DNA of 64,000 nt from Zavarzinia marina (GCF_021568905.1 NZ_JAKGSB010000002.1:434001-498000), one strand, 5' to 3'. Counted from the first letter of the stretch, positions 54,275 to 64,000 are shown. A program made the numbers and translations. The notes: generated from the sequence alone by a model not told the origin.

Positions 54275-55713
54275 GATTGGGCTTCCTTCGCCCGGCCCTC
54301 CCCACGGGTGCGGCCGAAGCCGCCGATGCGGAACCGCCCGCCGCCGCTGGTGCCGGTCTCCGGCTCCGGCGGCGGGCGCAGCAGGGCGTGGACGGCGGGC
54401 GAGGCCATGACCTCGCCCCGCGTCACCAGGGCTTCGTGATTGGCCTCGATCTGGTCGAGATCGTAGAGGTAGTTGACCATGACGCCGAAGGACTGGCGCA
54501 GGCCATTGGCCGAGCGGTCGCCCAGGGGATTGATCCGCTCGAGCCGCGCGCCATTGCCCAGGTGGAAGCGCGCCACCGGGTCGATCACGCGGCCCTCGCG
54601 GCTGCGCGCCTTCAGCATGTAATGGGCGCAGGCCCGCGCCAGCGCCGCATTGGCGCCCCGCGTGGCCTCTTGATCCAGATACCAGTCCGGCCGGTCGAGG
54701 GCGTCGAGCGCGGTCCGCTCCCACGGCGTCAGGAAGGCGCCGTCGCCATCCTCGTCGGCGCGGACGCGGGCGATCCAGCGCGCCAGGCCCGGCACCGGCG
54801 ACAGGGTGACGAAGGTGCGCACGTTCGGCAGTTCGCGGCGCAGCTCCTCGACCACCTGCTTGATCAGGAAATTGCCGAAGGAAATGCCGCGCAGCCCCTC
54901 CTGGCAGTTGGAGATCGAATAGAACACGGCCGTCGTCGCCGCCGTCGGGTCGATCTGCTCGCGCTGTTCCGCCAGCACGCCCTGAATGTCGCCCGGAATG
55001 GCGCCGGCCAGCGCCACTTCGACGAAGATCAGCGGATCGTCCACCAGTTGCGGATGGAAGAAGGCATAGAGCCGGCGGTCGGCCGGCGCCAGGCGGCGGC
55101 GCAGGTCGTCCCAGTCGTGGATCTGATGCACCGCCTCGTAGCGGATGATGCGTTCGAGGACATTGGCCGGCGTCGACCAGTCGATGCGGCGCAGCACCAG
55201 GAAGCCGCGGTTGAACCAGGAGACGAAGAGATGCTCGAAATCCGCGTCCAGCGCCGGCAGGGTCGGATCCTGGGCGCGGATCTTCAGGAGGAAGGCGCGC
55301 ATCTCGACCAGCAGGGCGGTACCCCCGGGGGCGAGGTTCAGGCGGCGCATGACCTCCTGGCGGCGCGGCTCCGACGCGCGCTGGAGCGCGGCCAGGGTGG
55401 AGGGCCCGGGGTTGTGGCGATAATCCTCGATCGCGGCCTCCAGCCGGTCGATGCGGGGGCCATAGGCGCGCCCCAGCAGCAGCAGGAAATCCGCCTTGCC
55501 CTCGTCGCCGGCATTGCGCCACAGCTCGAGGATGCGGCGTGCCAGCGCGATGCCCGAAGCCTCGCCCCGGCCCGACAGCAGGGCTTCGACCAGGGGCGCG
55601 AAATCGGGCCGCGCGGCGCCCGGCAGCGCCCCGCCCGAGCGCCGTTCCCCGAGGCCGCGGCCACGGTTGCGGATCGTTTCCAGAAGGTCGGAGAAGAAAC
55701 CCGACGTACTCAT
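54271..55713 (-). CDS. matA: Malonyl-CoA decarboxylase
   Basis: 480-residue enzyme releasing CO2 and acetyl-CoA. Conserved segments YEAVHQIHDWDDLRRRL, FHPQLVDDPLIFVEVAL, FYSISNCQEGLRGISFGNFLIK (catalytic Ser region), and DPVARFHLGNGARLERIN (catalytic His). ATG at 55713 with GAGGAGAC upstream. In operon with matB. No malonate transporter (matC/mdcF) or GntR regulator (matR) is adjacent. Confidence 0.94.
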   Translation of the reverse strand: MSTSGFFSDLLETIRNRGRGLGERRSGGALPGAARPDFAPLVEALLSGRGEASGIALARRILELWRNAGDEGKADFLLLLGRAYGPRIDRLEAAIEDYRHNPGPSTLAALQRASEPRRQEVMRRLNLAPGGTALLVEMRAFLLKIRAQDPTLPALDADFEHLFVSWFNRGFLVLRRIDWSTPANVLERIIRYEAVHQIHDWDDLRRRLAPADRRLYAFFHPQLVDDPLIFVEVALAGAIPGDIQGVLAEQREQIDPTAATTAVFYSISNCQEGLRGISFGNFLIKQVVEELRRELPNVRTFVTLSPVPGLARWIARVRADEDGDGAFLTPWERTALDALDRPDWYLDQEATRGANAALARACAHYMLKARSREGRVIDPVARFHLGNGARLERINPLGDRSANGLRQSFGVMVNYLYDLDQIEANHEALVTRGEVMASPAVHALLRPPPEPETGTSGGGRFRIGGFGRTRGEGRAKEAQS

Positions 55714-55898
55714 GACCGTCTCCTCGCTCTGCGCCGCCAGCATGCGGGGCCCGGCGCCCGCCTTCAAGCCCCGCGCGGCGCATGACCGCCTCCCGTCCCG
55801 CCATCGGAACCGACGGCGCCGGCCAGGGTTTCTCCTGAACATGGAAAGCTCCTCTTTCCGCCTTGCTTTGGCCCATCTGGTGAACCACCTTGCGCCCC

Positions 55899-56582
55899 AT
55901 GACGACCACGAACGATCCGCGAGACAACGCCTTCGCCATCCCGACGCGCCGCAACCTGCTCGGCCTCGCGCTCGGCTTCGGCGCGCTCGCCGCCGCCCTC
56001 CGGCCGGGGGCCGCCCTTGCCGCCCTCGGCGACCGCGACAAGGCCGACATCGCCCGCGTCGAGACGCTGTTCAACGGCATCGAGACGATGGAGGCGCGCT
56101 TCACCCAGGTCGATTCCAACGGCGGCTATGCCCAGGGCCGGCTGCTGCTGCGCCGCCCGGGGCGCCTGCGCTTCGAATATGACGCGCCGACGCCCCTGCT
56201 GATCGTCGCCGACGGCACCTGGCTGGTCGTCTACGACAAGGAGATCAAGCAGGTCGACCGCTATCCCCTGGGGCGGACGCCGATCGGCGTCCTGGTGCGG
56301 GACCATGTCTCCTTCGCCGACGGGCTCGAGGTGACCGAGATCCAGCGCGACGCCCAGGCCTTCGCCGTCTCGGTGATCGATCCCGACCACAAGGACGACG
56401 GCAAGCTGACCCTGGTCTTCACCGAGAACCCCTTCGAATTCCGCCAGTGGCAGGTGCTGGACGCCCAGGGCATCACCACCGTCGTCTCGCTGGAGGATAT
56501 CCGCCGGGGCGGCAGCTTCGATCCGAAGCTCTTCACCTTCATCGACCCGCCGGGCGCGACCGCCAGCCGCCACGACCGCTGA
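55899..56582 (+). CDS. lolA: Outer-membrane lipoprotein carrier LolA
   Basis: 227-residue periplasmic carrier. LolA fold: FNGIETMEARFTQVDSNGG, GRLLLRRPGRLRFEYDAP, and GxWLVVYDKEIKQVDRYPL. The leader is unusual in carrying a twin-arginine-like PTRRNLLGLALG before the hydrophobic stretch and AALA cleavage site, so export may be by Tat. ATG at 55899 preferred over TTG 55890. Divergent from matA. Confidence 0.9.
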   Translation: MTTTNDPRDNAFAIPTRRNLLGLALGFGALAAALRPGAALAALGDRDKADIARVETLFNGIETMEARFTQVDSNGGYAQGRLLLRRPGRLRFEYDAPTPLLIVADGTWLVVYDKEIKQVDRYPLGRTPIGVLVRDHVSFADGLEVTEIQRDAQAFAVSVIDPDHKDDGKLTLVFTENPFEFRQWQVLDAQGITTVVSLEDIRRGGSFDPKLFTFIDPPGATASRHDR

Positions 56583-56667
56583 CCGTCGCCGGCCCGCCGC
56601 CGGGCGCAGGGCGGACCCGCGAGCGATCCGCTTGCCGCCTCTTCCGGCGCCGTGGTAGCGATTGCAC

Positions 56668-57453
56668 ATGGCAAGATCCTTCGCTCCCATCATCGGCATT
56701 CCGGCCTGCACGCGGGCGCTGGACGGCCACCCCTTCAACGTCGTCGGCGAGAAATACATCGCCGCCGCGGCCTATGCCGCCAGGGGCCTGCCCCTGCTGA
56801 TCCCGAGCCTGCCCGAGCCCCTGGCGCCCGAGGCCGTGCTCGACGCGATCGACGCCCTGCTGGTCACCGGCAGCCCGTCCAACATCCACCCCGCCCGCTA
56901 CCAGGGCGAGGCCAGCCGCCCCGGCACCCAGCACGACGAACAGCGCGACGCCACCACCCTGCCCCTGATCGCCGCCGCGATCGCGCGCGGCATGCCGGTC
57001 TTCGCCATCTGCCGGGGCCATCAGGAACTGAACGTGACCCTAGGCGGCACGCTGTTCCAGCATGTCCACGAGTTGCCCGGCCGGCTGGACCACCGCGCGC
57101 CCGAGGGCAAGCCGATCCCCGAGCAATACGGCCCGGCCCACAAGATCACGGTGACGCCCGGCGGCCTGCTGGAACGCCTGATCGGCGCGCCGGAGGCCAT
57201 GGTCAATTCCCTTCACGGCCAGGCGATCGACCGCCTCGCCCCGTCCCTGAAGGTCGAGGCGGTGGCGCCCGACGGCACGATCGAGGCGGTCTCGGCGCCG
57301 GACGCGCCCGGCTTCCTCGTCTCGGTGCAATGGCATCCGGAATGGCGCGCCCTGGAAAATCCGGTTTCCATGCGGCTCTTTGATGCATTCGGCGCCGCCG
57401 CCCGGCACTATGCCGAAAGGCGCAAGGAAGAGGGCGGTCATGTCGCAGCTTGA
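56668..57453 (+). CDS. puuD: Class I glutamine amidotransferase-like hydrolase (PuuD type)
   Basis: 261-residue hydrolase with C115 (FAICRGHQEL), H223 and E225 (VQWHPEW) and the VTGSPSNIHP motif, as in gamma-glutamyl-GABA hydrolase PuuD of the putrescine pathway. ATG at 56668; the upstream TTG at 56662 is a weaker choice. Overlaps the glutamine-synthetase-like gene by 14 nt, which supports polyamine or amine catabolism. Confidence 0.87.
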   Translation: MARSFAPIIGIPACTRALDGHPFNVVGEKYIAAAAYAARGLPLLIPSLPEPLAPEAVLDAIDALLVTGSPSNIHPARYQGEASRPGTQHDEQRDATTLPLIAAAIARGMPVFAICRGHQELNVTLGGTLFQHVHELPGRLDHRAPEGKPIPEQYGPAHKITVTPGGLLERLIGAPEAMVNSLHGQAIDRLAPSLKVEAVAPDGTIEAVSAPDAPGFLVSVQWHPEWRALENPVSMRLFDAFGAAARHYAERRKEEGGHVAA

Positions 57454-58780
57454 TGTCTGGCTTCGGGAACGGCACATCACCGAGGTCGAGTGTCTGGTCC
57501 CTGATATTTCGGGCGTCGCCCGCGGCAAGATCCTGCCGACATCGAAATTCCTGAAGAACCAGGCGGACAGTTCGTTGCGCCTGCCGGAATCGATCTTCTC
57601 CCAGACCGTCACCGGCGACTTCATCGACAGCGAAGTGACCAATCCGACCGAGCCCGACATCATGCTGCGGCCGGATCCGGACACGCTCTCCCTCGTGCCC
57701 TGGTACGAGGATCCGACGGCCCAGGTGATCAACGACTGCGTCTATCGCGACGGCGAGCCGGTGCCCTTCGCGCCGCGCCAGGTGCTGCGCCGGGTGATCG
57801 ATCTCTATGCCGCCAAGGGCTGGAAGGCGATCGTGGCACCCGAGCTGGAATTCTATCTCTGCGCCCAGAACATCGACCCCGACTATCCGCTGCAGCCGCC
57901 GATCGGCCGTTCCGGCAGGGCCGAGACGGGCAGCCAGTCCTACGGCATCGACGCGGTCAACGAGTTCGACCCGATCTTCGAGGACGTCTATCAATATTGC
58001 GACGCCCAGGAGTTGGACGTCGACACGCTGATCCACGAGGCCGGCCGCGCCCAGTGCGAGATCAACTTCAATCACGCCGACCCGATGTCCATGGCCGACC
58101 AGGCCTTCATGTTCAAGCGGACGGTGCGCCAGGCGGCGCTGCGCCACGGCGTCTACGCCACCTTCATGGCCAAGCCCTATTCCGAGGAACCGGGCAGCGC
58201 CATGCACATCCACCAGTCGGTGGTGGACGTGAAGACCGGCCGCAACCTGTTCTCGGATGCGGACGGCAACGATACCAAGCTCTTCCACGCCCATATCGCC
58301 GGCTTGCAGAAATTCCTGCCGGCGGCCATGCCGCTGATCGCGCCCAACGTGAATTCCTATCGCCGGCTGACCCGCTTCATGTCGGCGCCGATCAACCTGC
58401 ATTGGGCGCGGGAGAACCGGACGGCGGGTCTGCGGGTGCCGGAATCCGGGCCCGAAGCCCGCCGGGTCGAGAACCGCGTGCCGGGCGCGGATGCGAATCC
58501 CTATCTCGTCATCGCGGCTTCTCTGGCCTGCGGCTATATCGGCATGGTAAACCTTCTGGAGCCGACCGATCCGATCAGCGGCAGTGCTTACAGCCGGAAA
58601 TTCGCCTTGCCCCGCTATCTCCCCGATGCTTTGAACAAGCTGAAGGGCGCGTCGGAGCTGGCCGAGGTTCTGGGAGAGAAATTCGTGACCCTGCTCATGG
58701 AAGTGAAGCAGGCAGAGCACGACGAATATCAACAGGTGATCTCCGCATGGGAACGCGAACATCTACTGCTGAACGTCTGA
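57440..58780 (+). CDS. puuA: Glutamine-synthetase-family ligase (PuuA type)
   Basis: 446-residue GS-fold ligase. PELEFYL, EAGRAQCEINFNH, GSAMHIHQSV, and NRTAGLRVP (ATP/glutamate sites). The short N-terminal domain and partner puuD suggest gamma-glutamylputrescine synthetase or a related gamma-glutamyl-amine ligase. The puuB and puuC genes are not nearby. ATG 57440 lies inside puuD. Confidence 0.9.
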   Translation: MSQLDVWLRERHITEVECLVPDISGVARGKILPTSKFLKNQADSSLRLPESIFSQTVTGDFIDSEVTNPTEPDIMLRPDPDTLSLVPWYEDPTAQVINDCVYRDGEPVPFAPRQVLRRVIDLYAAKGWKAIVAPELEFYLCAQNIDPDYPLQPPIGRSGRAETGSQSYGIDAVNEFDPIFEDVYQYCDAQELDVDTLIHEAGRAQCEINFNHADPMSMADQAFMFKRTVRQAALRHGVYATFMAKPYSEEPGSAMHIHQSVVDVKTGRNLFSDADGNDTKLFHAHIAGLQKFLPAAMPLIAPNVNSYRRLTRFMSAPINLHWARENRTAGLRVPESGPEARRVENRVPGADANPYLVIAASLACGYIGMVNLLEPTDPISGSAYSRKFALPRYLPDALNKLKGASELAEVLGEKFVTLLMEVKQAEHDEYQQVISAWEREHLLLNV

Positions 58781-58800
58781 GCCCGGATCTGGATGGGGAC

Positions 58801-59523
58801 ATGACCCCGTCGCGCCTGGACGTTCCCCTGCGGGAACGTCTGATCGTCGCCCTGGACCTGCCCCGCGTGCTCGACGCGCGCAACATGGTCGCGGCCCTCG
58901 GCGACGAGGTGGTGTTCTACAAGCTCGGCCTGCAGCAGGTGTTCGGCGGCGGTCTCGGCCTCGTCGACGAATTGTTCCGCCTCGGCAAGAAAGTGTTCCT
59001 GGACGCCAAGCTGACCGACATCGCGGCGACCGTCGGCAACGCGGTCACCAATATCTCGCGCAGCGGCGCCGAATTCCTGACCGTGACCGGCGATGCCCCG
59101 ATCGTCCGCGCGGCGGCGGACGCCCGCAGCAAGGCGGGCGCGCGCAAGCCCCTGATCCTGGCCGTGACCGTGCTCACCTCCCTCGACCAGCAGGATCTGG
59201 CCGACATGGGCTTTTCCATGCCGCTGGAGGATCTGGTGGCCCATCGCGCCCTGAAGGCCAAGGAAGCCGGCGCCGACGGCGTCATCGCGTCGGGCTTCGA
59301 GGCGGCGAAGCTGCGCGCCCTGCTCGGCCCCGACATGCGCATCGTCACCCCGGGCATCCGCTCCGCCGACAGTCCGAAGGACGACCAGAAGCGCGTCATG
59401 ACCGCCGGGGAGGCGATCCGCGCCGGCGCCGATCATGTAGTGGTCGGCCGCGACATCCTGCGCAGCCCCGATCCCGCGAAGAAGGCCCGCGCCATCCTCG
59501 ACGACATCGCCGGGGCGCTTTAA
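58801..59523 (+). CDS. pyrF: Orotidine 5'-phosphate decarboxylase
   Basis: 240 residues. Active site LDAKLTDIAATV (K70, D73), and IVTPGIR for phosphate binding. Last step of UMP synthesis. ATG 58801; an in-frame ATG at 58747 inside puuA would add 18 residues but is less family-like. 20 nt after puuA. Confidence 0.95.
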   Translation: MTPSRLDVPLRERLIVALDLPRVLDARNMVAALGDEVVFYKLGLQQVFGGGLGLVDELFRLGKKVFLDAKLTDIAATVGNAVTNISRSGAEFLTVTGDAPIVRAAADARSKAGARKPLILAVTVLTSLDQQDLADMGFSMPLEDLVAHRALKAKEAGADGVIASGFEAAKLRALLGPDMRIVTPGIRSADSPKDDQKRVMTAGEAIRAGADHVVVGRDILRSPDPAKKARAILDDIAGAL

Positions 59524-59543
59524 GCCCGGCTCCCCTCCATACG

Positions 59544-59624
59544 CGTCATCCCGGCGCAGGCCGGGATCTCATGACGAGAGAGGCGCCTCCTCCTGCCGAA
59601 GGTCCCGGCCTGCGCCGGGACGAC
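59544..59624. repeat. REP-like palindromic element, copy 2
   Basis: Arms 59544-59566 and 59603-59624 are inverted copies with one mismatch and share the GTCATCCCGGCG...GGCCGGGA core with the element at 9643-9729. Loop 36 nt. Lies between the convergent pyrF and thiolase genes. Confidence 0.85.
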
Positions 59625-59650
59625 CGCAGAAATTAGAGACGCCCCTTCCC

Positions 59651-60829
<1,179 letters not shown>

Positions 60830-60913
60830 CACCATCTCCTCTTTCTTGTCGGCGGGACTATACACAGCGCCCGGCAGGCGCCAAACCGTCCAAACGAGTG
60901 GGGTATGGGCAAG

Positions 60914-60945
60914 AAAAACCCCGCCCGGCGGCACCGGGCGGGGTT
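60914..60945 (-). terminator. Intrinsic terminator after acidic mini-protein gene
   Basis: Perfect 12-bp stem AACCCCGCCCGG (60917-60928) / CCGGGCGGGGTT (60934-60945), 5-nt loop. On the minus strand it is followed by TTTTTCTT, and it lies 28 nt after the stop of the 71-residue gene. Confidence 0.88.
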
Positions 60946-60972
60946 CGAACCCTTGGACCTTCCGGTCGGGGA

Positions 60973-61188
60973 TCAATCGTCGTTGTCGGCTTCCTCGTCG
61001 AACAGCTCGTCCTCGTATTCGAGTTCGGCGATCAGCAGCACCGCCGAGTCGCCCTGGTCGTCCTCGATCACGTCGATCGCGCCGATCTCGTAGACGTCCA
61101 CCTCGTCCTCGTCGAACGGCATGGCGAGACGCAGCTCGGTGTCGCCGTCGACCTTCGACAGTTCGGCAATCAGCTCGGAAACCTTCAT
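60973..61188 (-). CDS. Small acidic protein of unknown function
   Basis: 71 residues, strongly acidic (about 25 Asp/Glu). MKVSELIAELSKVDGDTELRL resembles the start of small proteins found in bacteria and phages. A C-terminal run ELEYEDELFDEEADNDD. AGGGATT precedes the ATG. Ends before a strong terminator, so it is likely a real monocistronic gene. Function unknown. Confidence 0.72.
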   Translation of the reverse strand: MKVSELIAELSKVDGDTELRLAMPFDEDEVDVYEIGAIDVIEDDQGDSAVLLIAELEYEDELFDEEADNDD

Positions 61189-61285
61189 AGCCCCAATCCC
61201 TTCTAGGCAGGATTCGCGATCCTTCGGCCGACCATAGCCGAGCCTTGTTGCAAGTCGAGGACTATCTGAGAGCGCCGGTACATTC

Positions 61286-62116
61286 TCAATCGAGGCGCCG
61301 CAGATGGGCCGGCGTAACCCCCTTGCAAGATCCGCCCATGACTTTCGTCAGGTGCGGCGGGAAGGTCATGACCACCGTGCTTTCGAGGTCGATCGCCCCC
61401 GGCGCGGCCACGGCGACCACGAAGCCCATGTCCATGGTGAAGGCCTGTTCGGTCACCATGTCGGACAGGTCGCCGACACCGCGCCAGCGGTTCGGCCCCT
61501 CGCGCGTCCAGGTGACATTGTAGTCGGCGCCGAACATCACCTGTTCCGGTTCGAACGGATGCTTGAAGGTCAGGGCGCGGGTTTCCGCCGGCATGGCCCG
61601 GCCCGACAGAAGCTGCGACACCATGGTACGGATCGACTCGTTGCAGCCCGAGAAATCGGTGGTGCCCTGGGTCAGTTTCCAGGTGCCGTCGCGCGGCTGG
61701 ATCGCCCCCGCCATGCCGGCCTCGGCGGGTGCCGGATCGTCGAAGAGGTCGATCGGCTGCGCCTCGGTCTCGCGGGCGATGGGGGCGGGATCGGCATCCG
61801 GCTTGGTCAGGTCCCTGGCCATGGGCTTGCCCGTGCCGCCATAGCCCCGGTCGACGGCGTCCGGCGCGTCGTTCGACCAGCGCGCCGGCTTGCCGGGTTC
61901 CAGGATCAGGATCGTGGCACCCCCGCCTTCGGGCGGCGGCGTGATCCCGGTCAGGGCGGCGTAATCCTGATCGGTCATGCCGGGGCGGGTATAGACGGTC
62001 ACCCCCTGACCATCGTCGCGCGGGACCGCGATCACCAGGGGTTCCGCCGCGAGGGCGGAGGTGCCACCGAGCAGCAGGCCGGCAAGGGCGAAAATCCGGG
62101 TATTGCGCATCATCAT
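61286..62116 (-). CDS. Secreted protein of unknown function
   Basis: 276 residues. Signal peptide (MMMRNTRIFALAGLLLGGTSALA). Mature part is Pro/Asp-rich to about residue 135, then a folded domain starting GTWKLTQGTTDFSGCNESI with two Cys (second in GGSCKGV). No recognised enzyme motif. Overlaps the stop of the VWA protein by 4 nt, so the two are an operon and may act together at the envelope. Confidence 0.75.
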   Translation of the reverse strand: MMMRNTRIFALAGLLLGGTSALAAEPLVIAVPRDDGQGVTVYTRPGMTDQDYAALTGITPPPEGGGATILILEPGKPARWSNDAPDAVDRGYGGTGKPMARDLTKPDADPAPIARETEAQPIDLFDDPAPAEAGMAGAIQPRDGTWKLTQGTTDFSGCNESIRTMVSQLLSGRAMPAETRALTFKHPFEPEQVMFGADYNVTWTREGPNRWRGVGDLSDMVTEQAFTMDMGFVVAVAAPGAIDLESTVVMTFPPHLTKVMGGSCKGVTPAHLRRLD

Positions 62117-64000
62117 TCTCCCTTCGCGGCGGCGTTCAGCAGGGCATCGATATCGGCGGGGGTGAGCTTGCGGCCCTCGCTCAGGGATTTGCCTTTCAGG
62201 GAGGCGGCGATCGCATCGAAGGCGACGGCGGCCTCATCCGGCACCTGGGCGCTGCGGCACAGGCGGCCGGCGCCAGTCTCCGCGCAATGGGGCACGGCCA
62301 TGGCCGCCGCCGGCGGGTTGAGGACGAAGGTTTCCGGCGCGACGCCGGGCCCGGTGAAGCGGGCCGTCACCCCGTCCGGCCCCTCGGCCGGATAATCGGT
62401 GAACCAGCCGCCCGGCAGGGTGAAGGCGATGCCCGTCGGCTCATCGGTCACCGTGCAGGCATCGGGGCCGGGGCAGGCATGGCCGACATCCTCGCCCAGC
62501 CCCATCTCGCTCATGTCCTCGCCCTCGGGCGCGGGTGCCGCGGGCGCTGCGGGTGCGGTCGGGACCGCGGCCCGTGCCTTGGCCGCCGCATCCACAGCCG
62601 CGGCTGCGCCGCCGTCAATGGCGGGAACGGCGGCGGCGCCGGGCGACACCGAAAGGCTTGCGGTCGCGATCGCCACCCGCTTGCCATTGGGGCCTTCGAG
62701 GATATAGCGAACCTGATAGGTGCCGGGCGCATCCGGCGCGGTCAGCGTGCCGGGCCCCGAAACGTCGCGGGTGTAGAAATAGGAAAGTTCGCCACTGGTG
62801 TCGGTGTAACCCTCGGGCACGAGATCGACGTAATCGCCATGTTCCGCCGGCCCCGACCACTGGACCGGGAATGCGGCGCCCGGCCGGACGGCGGAAGGCA
62901 GAGCCAGCGTGGCCTTGGCCTGCGTCACCGAAAGCGGCGCCGTATAGCGCACATGGCGCCCGTCCGCTCCTTCCAGAACCAGGCGGATATCATAGTCGCC
63001 GGCATCCACCGGGGCCTGGATGGTCAGCGGATTGCCGGCCGACAGATAGGTATAGGACAATTCGCCCGAGGTTTCGGTGTAACCATGGGGAACGATGTCG
63101 ATGTAATCCTGATAATCACCACCGCCGCCGTCACGGCCGCGCCACGAGATCTCGAAGCTCTGGCCGCCATTGGCCTTGGCCGGGGCGTCGAGATAGAATT
63201 CGAGGTCGGTGATCTCGATCGCCGTCTCGGCCAGGACCGTATGCTGGCTTTCGCTGTCATGGACATAGCGGATGACGAAGGCGCCGGTCTGGGCCGGCAG
63301 CTTCAGCTTGGCCGGCTGGCCGTCGCGGACATAGGCCCAGGACAGGGAACGCCTGGCGTCCGTTCCCGGCACCACCACGTCGATGTAATCGTCCTTGCCG
63401 GCGGGACCGGTCCAGGCGACCTCGATCACCGAGGTCATGGGGGCCTTGGCCGGCGCCGTCACCGTCGCGGGCGGCGGCGGGGGCGGTTCGGGGGCCGGCG
63501 GCGGCTCGGGCGGCGACGGCGGCGCCTCCGCCAGCACGGTTTCCGTCATCGCTTCGGCCAGCGTGGCGGCATCGCCCGCCTCGATGTAGCGCCCGCCCGT
63601 ATTTTCGGCGAGACAGGCGACCTGCCTGCCCTCGTCCTTCGACAGGCCGAAGCCGATGACATGGGCGGTGAAGTCCAGCCCCGCTTCCTCGAGCGTGCGG
63701 CCCAGGGCGCAGGGGTCGGCGCCGCAGGTCTCCAGCCCGTCGGTGACCAGCACCACGGTCGCCTTGTTCTCGGTATAGCGAAGGGATTCGGCGGCCCGGC
63801 GCACCGCTTCGGAGAGCGGCGTCTTGCCGAGAAACTTCATGCCGTTGACGGCCGTCAGGATGGCATCCGCCGTGCCCTTGGCCGCCGGCACCACCAGTTC
63901 GATATCGGCGCAATTGCCCTTCTCGCGGTGGCCATAGGCAAGGAGGCCCAACTCCCGCTCCGCCGGCAGGCGCGACAGCACGTCGGCCACGGTCTCGCGC
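62113..64000 (-). CDS. VWA-domain protein with three beta-sandwich repeats (partial)
   Basis: Runs off the right edge, so the N-terminus is missing; the ATG at 63990 is not likely the start. Visible: C-terminal part of a von Willebrand A domain (KTPLSEAVRRAAESL, VVLVTDGLETCG), a Pro-rich linker, three repeats of about 90 residues each beginning with a W-x-G and DYxDxVPxG motif (about 63450, 63180 and 62900), an Ala/Pro linker, and a C-terminal domain with two Cys. Likely secreted or surface-exposed. Related repeats occur in envelope VWA proteins. Co-transcribed with the secreted protein at 61286-62116. Confidence 0.85.
   Translation of the reverse strand, partial: RETVADVLSRLPAERELGLLAYGHREKGNCADIELVVPAAKGTADAILTAVNGMKFLGKTPLSEAVRRAAESLRYTENKATVVLVTDGLETCGADPCALGRTLEEAGLDFTAHVIGFGLSKDEGRQVACLAENTGGRYIEAGDAATLAEAMTETVLAEAPPSPPEPPPAPEPPPPPPATVTAPAKAPMTSVIEVAWTGPAGKDDYIDVVVPGTDARRSLSWAYVRDGQPAKLKLPAQTGAFVIRYVHDSESQHTVLAETAIEITDLEFYLDAPAKANGGQSFEISWRGRDGGGGDYQDYIDIVPHGYTETSGELSYTYLSAGNPLTIQAPVDAGDYDIRLVLEGADGRHVRYTAPLSVTQAKATLALPSAVRPGAAFPVQWSGPAEHGDYVDLVPEGYTDTSGELSYFYTRDVSGPGTLTAPDAPGTYQVRYILEGPNGKRVAIATASLSVSPGAAAVPAIDGGAAAAVDAAAKARAAVPTAPAAPAAPAPEGEDMSEMGLGEDVGHACPGPDACTVTDEPTGIAFTLPGGWFTDYPAEGPDGVTARFTGPGVAPETFVLNPPAAAMAVPHCAETGAGRLCRSAQVPDEAAVAFDAIAASLKGKSLSEGRKLTPADIDALLNAAAKGE

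Noticed and set aside
52757-56119. 1120-codon minus frame suggesting a fusion
   Set aside because: matA in another frame covers the upstream part; matB starts at GTG 54274.
58747-58800. Longer pyrF start inside puuA
   Set aside because: Adds 18 residues outside the family fold.

Overview
This is a GC-rich, gene-dense chromosomal window from an alphaproteobacterium, probably a Rhodospirillales-like lineage. The assignment rests on gene order: murA-DUF2948-hisG-hisD-UPF0262-LMW phosphatase-infA-maf-RNase E/G-yacG, zapE-mdh-sucCDAB-lpd, and paired DUF1127 genes. HisG is the short form. I cannot name a genus from sequence alone. Most of the window is core metabolism and information processing. 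I see no insertion sequence, prophage, CRISPR array, rRNA operon or biosynthetic gene cluster.

Layout. Positions 1-4505 hold two DUF1127 mini-proteins with a shared 14-nt leader motif, an OmpR/QseC-type two-component system divergent from a PepSY protein and a cytochrome b561, and an EF-hand lipoprotein. Positions 4677-11306 form an accessory signalling block: a FIST sensor overlapping a three-PAS hybrid histidine kinase (NosP/NahK- or ErcS'-like), a NarL-type response regulator, a DUF779 protein and an ExaC-type aldehyde dehydrogenase. Positions 11462-14891 carry pabB-pabA-pabC and a secreted protein. Positions 15075-22663 carry dcd and the murA...yacG core block, followed by tRNA-Phe with a truncated DUF4160 gene beside it. 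Positions 23009-30605 hold DUF2442, SRAP, an SLC13 carrier with RCK domains, a GMC oxidoreductase, DUF1330, GNAT, and an MFS/TetR pair. Positions 30615-35723 carry ilvA and a nickel ECF transporter (nikK-M-L-Q-O) preceded by an exact NikR-type palindrome. Positions 35731-48915 hold three small membrane proteins and the TCA block (lpd, sucB, sucA, sucD, sucC, mdh, zapE). Positions 49090-60829 carry acyl-CoA metabolism (acyl-CoA dehydrogenase, SDR, matAB, thiolase) with TRIC, lolA, puuD-puuA and pyrF. Positions 60973-64000 hold an acidic mini-protein, a secreted protein and a VWA repeat protein cut by the window edge.

How the genes work together. The TCA genes form a tightly packed block with 1-4 nt overlaps, interrupted by a spacer before sucA and a hairpin before lpd; both E2 and E3 carry a lipoyl domain. 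The nickel transporter is a five-gene chain with start/stop overlaps under one predicted NikR operator. The FIST/kinase/regulator/aldehyde dehydrogenase block joins a candidate nitric-oxide (haem-FIST) sensor to alcohol/aldehyde oxidation control and is the most interesting regulatory unit. The matA/matB pair makes malonyl-CoA and decarboxylates it to acetyl-CoA. Two copies of a REP-like palindrome (9643-9729 and 59544-59624) sit in intergenic positions.
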